The translations under genes were made by a program, and so were the position numbers. Below the pieces are notes generated by a model that saw nothing but the letters and a program-made list of their open reading frames with translations, searched no databases and was not told the DNA's origin. From assembly GCF_003054965.1 (NCBI RefSeq), contig NZ_MIES01000033.1, forward strand, positions 1,426,001 to 1,490,000: a stretch of DNA of 64,000 nucleotides, in the 5' to 3' direction. This DNA is from Saccharospirillum sp. MSK14-1. Lineage in GTDB: Bacteria; Pseudomonadota; Gammaproteobacteria; Pseudomonadales; Natronospirillaceae. Numbering within the stretch: position 1 is the first letter of the stretch; each line of letters begins with the position of its first letter. Shown here piece by piece: positions 62,780-64,000 of this stretch.

Positions 62780-64000
62780 ATGACAGAAGCCGAGGCCCGT
62801 CTGACGGCTTTTCGAGAATCCGCCGAACAACGTCTGACATTGCTCTATGGTGCCGAGCGTGCCCCGGCGGTGACCGATCAGTTGATGGGTTTATTGAATC
62901 GTTACCAGAGCGCCATTTACCACCACACCCGCAGCTCGGATTGGGATGAAACCGATAATCTGTTGATCACCTACGGCGATGCCATCCGCAATCGTGACGA
63001 ACCCGGTCTGCTGCAACTGGAACGCTTTCTGGAAGCGTTTTACCCCAGCCTGATCAGCAACATTCATCTGCTGCCTTTCTATCCTTACAGCTCTGACGAC
63101 GGCTTTTCAGTCATCGACTTTAAACAGGTGCGGGACACCGTGGGCCAGTGGGACCACATCGATGCCCTGGCGCGTCGTTTTGGCATCATGTTCGATCTGG
63201 TGTTGAACCATTGCTCACGCGAAAACCTCTGGTTTATCGAATACATTCAGAACCAAGAACCGGGCTGTAACTATTTTATCGATCTTGATCCCAATACCGA
63301 TGTTTCAATGGTGACGCGCCCACGCTCCTCACCCTTGGCAGCGCCCATTAATACCCATCGTGGCACACGACATGTGTGGGCCACTTTCAGCGAAGATCAG
63401 ATCGATCTGAATTATGAAAACCCCGATGTGCTGCTGGCCATGATGGACATCTTTTTGTTCTATCTGTCCAAAGGCGCCCGCCTGGTTCGGCTCGATGCCG
63501 TCGCGTTTTTATGGAAACAACTGGGCACTTCCTGCATCCATTTGCCGGAAACTCATGAGATCGTCAAATTGATGCGCGACATCGTCGATGCGATCGCACC
63601 CTGGGTCATTCTGGTGACTGAAACCAATGTCCCGCACGAAGAAAACCTGTCCTATTTCGGCGATTGCGATGAAGCCTCCATGGTCTATCAGTTCGCATTG
63701 CCACCGCTGGTGCTCTACACCCTGAACCGGGGCAATGCTGACCTACTCACCAACTGGGCGATGACCTTGGCACCGCCACCCCCGCATTGCACCTATTTGA
63801 ATTTTACCGCCAGTCACGACGGCATTGGCTTGCGTGCGCTGGAAGGTATTTTGCCCGCCTACGAAATTCAAAGCCTGCTCGATTGCATGCACCAGTTCGG
63901 TGGCTACGTCAGCATGAAGGCCAACCCAAACGGCAAAGACAGCCCTTACGAAATCAACATCAGTTATTTTGATGCGCTCAAAGGCACGCGCACCGGTGCG
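62780..64000 (+). CDS. GH13_18 sugar phosphorylase, partial
   Basis: 407 codons to the window edge, so the C-terminus is missing. A sucrose-phosphorylase-like alpha-amylase-family enzyme. Nucleophile Asp239 in GARLVRLDAVAF, acid/base Glu281 in VTETNVPHEENLSYFG, Asp347 in FTASHDGIGLRALEG. The subfamily includes sucrose, glucosylglycerate and glucosylglycerol phosphorylases, which in marine bacteria degrade compatible solutes. The final specificity cannot be decided from this part. No SD is clear before ATG 62780 (GGGAG at 62769). Confidence 0.8.
   Translation, partial: MTEAEARLTAFRESAEQRLTLLYGAERAPAVTDQLMGLLNRYQSAIYHHTRSSDWDETDNLLITYGDAIRNRDEPGLLQLERFLEAFYPSLISNIHLLPFYPYSSDDGFSVIDFKQVRDTVGQWDHIDALARRFGIMFDLVLNHCSRENLWFIEYIQNQEPGCNYFIDLDPNTDVSMVTRPRSSPLAAPINTHRGTRHVWATFSEDQIDLNYENPDVLLAMMDIFLFYLSKGARLVRLDAVAFLWKQLGTSCIHLPETHEIVKLMRDIVDAIAPWVILVTETNVPHEENLSYFGDCDEASMVYQFALPPLVLYTLNRGNADLLTNWAMTLAPPPPHCTYLNFTASHDGIGLRALEGILPAYEIQSLLDCMHQFGGYVSMKANPNGKDSPYEINISYFDALKGTRTGA

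Overview
The window looks like a core chromosomal segment of a marine or halophilic gammaproteobacterium. The gene order hemA-prfA-prmC with a divergent TPR lipoprotein and lolB, the pairs fabA-fabB, ahpC-ahpF and ackA-pta, and a LexA-type SOS box all fit the gamma group. High coding density, GC near 57-60% by eye and a GH13 sugar phosphorylase beside galU suggest an Oceanospirillales-like lineage (Saccharospirillum/Reinekea-like). That genus-level guess is inference. I recognise no rRNA, tRNA, CRISPR, insertion sequence, phage or integrase.

Layout. 1-8.6 kb: end of an MscS channel, a ZntB-type metal transporter, a YbjN-like protein, an aromatic aminotransferase, a LexA-box region between a radical SAM gene and a VanZ-like gene, a LysR regulator divergent from an atypical citrate synthase, a DMT exporter and hisI. 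8.6-13.6 kb: a five-gene minus-strand operon (LolA-like protein, two FtsX-type permeases, ATPase, beta-barrel) that looks like a trans-envelope lipid or lipoprotein export system. 13.8-20.9 kb: lnt, then a branched-chain amino-acid type ABC importer with its binding protein convergent behind a pair of terminators. 21.1-31.8 kb: an unusual M23 peptidase/lipase fusion, ackA-pta, a chemoreceptor, a 2-hydroxyacid dehydrogenase, a MaoC-like protein, then prmC and prfA. 31.8-41.0 kb: hemA, the TPR lipoprotein and lolB, two overlapping class II aldolase-like genes, an acyltransferase, an S66 peptidase, a SufR-like regulator and yfbR. 41.0-45.5 kb: guaD with a RutR-like repressor and a RutR-type palindrome, and a two-component pair whose response regulator carries a TPR-rich tail.

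45.8-52.3 kb is the most unusual region. A secreted TPR plus beta-barrel protein resembling Slam translocons is followed by two tandem paralogues. Each has a signal peptide, a FecR domain, an acidic linker and a beta-rich C-terminal domain resembling TbpB/Slam-client barrels. The 3' part of the second paralogue is clearly AT-richer than the rest, which suggests replacement of the C-terminal module. Two lineage-specific envelope proteins follow on the other strand.

52.7-64 kb returns to core functions: fabA-fabB, ahpC/ahpF, a cytochrome b562 and cytochrome b pair, GNAT enzymes, an SMR pump, a serine hydrolase, galU and a GH13_18 phosphorylase cut by the window edge.
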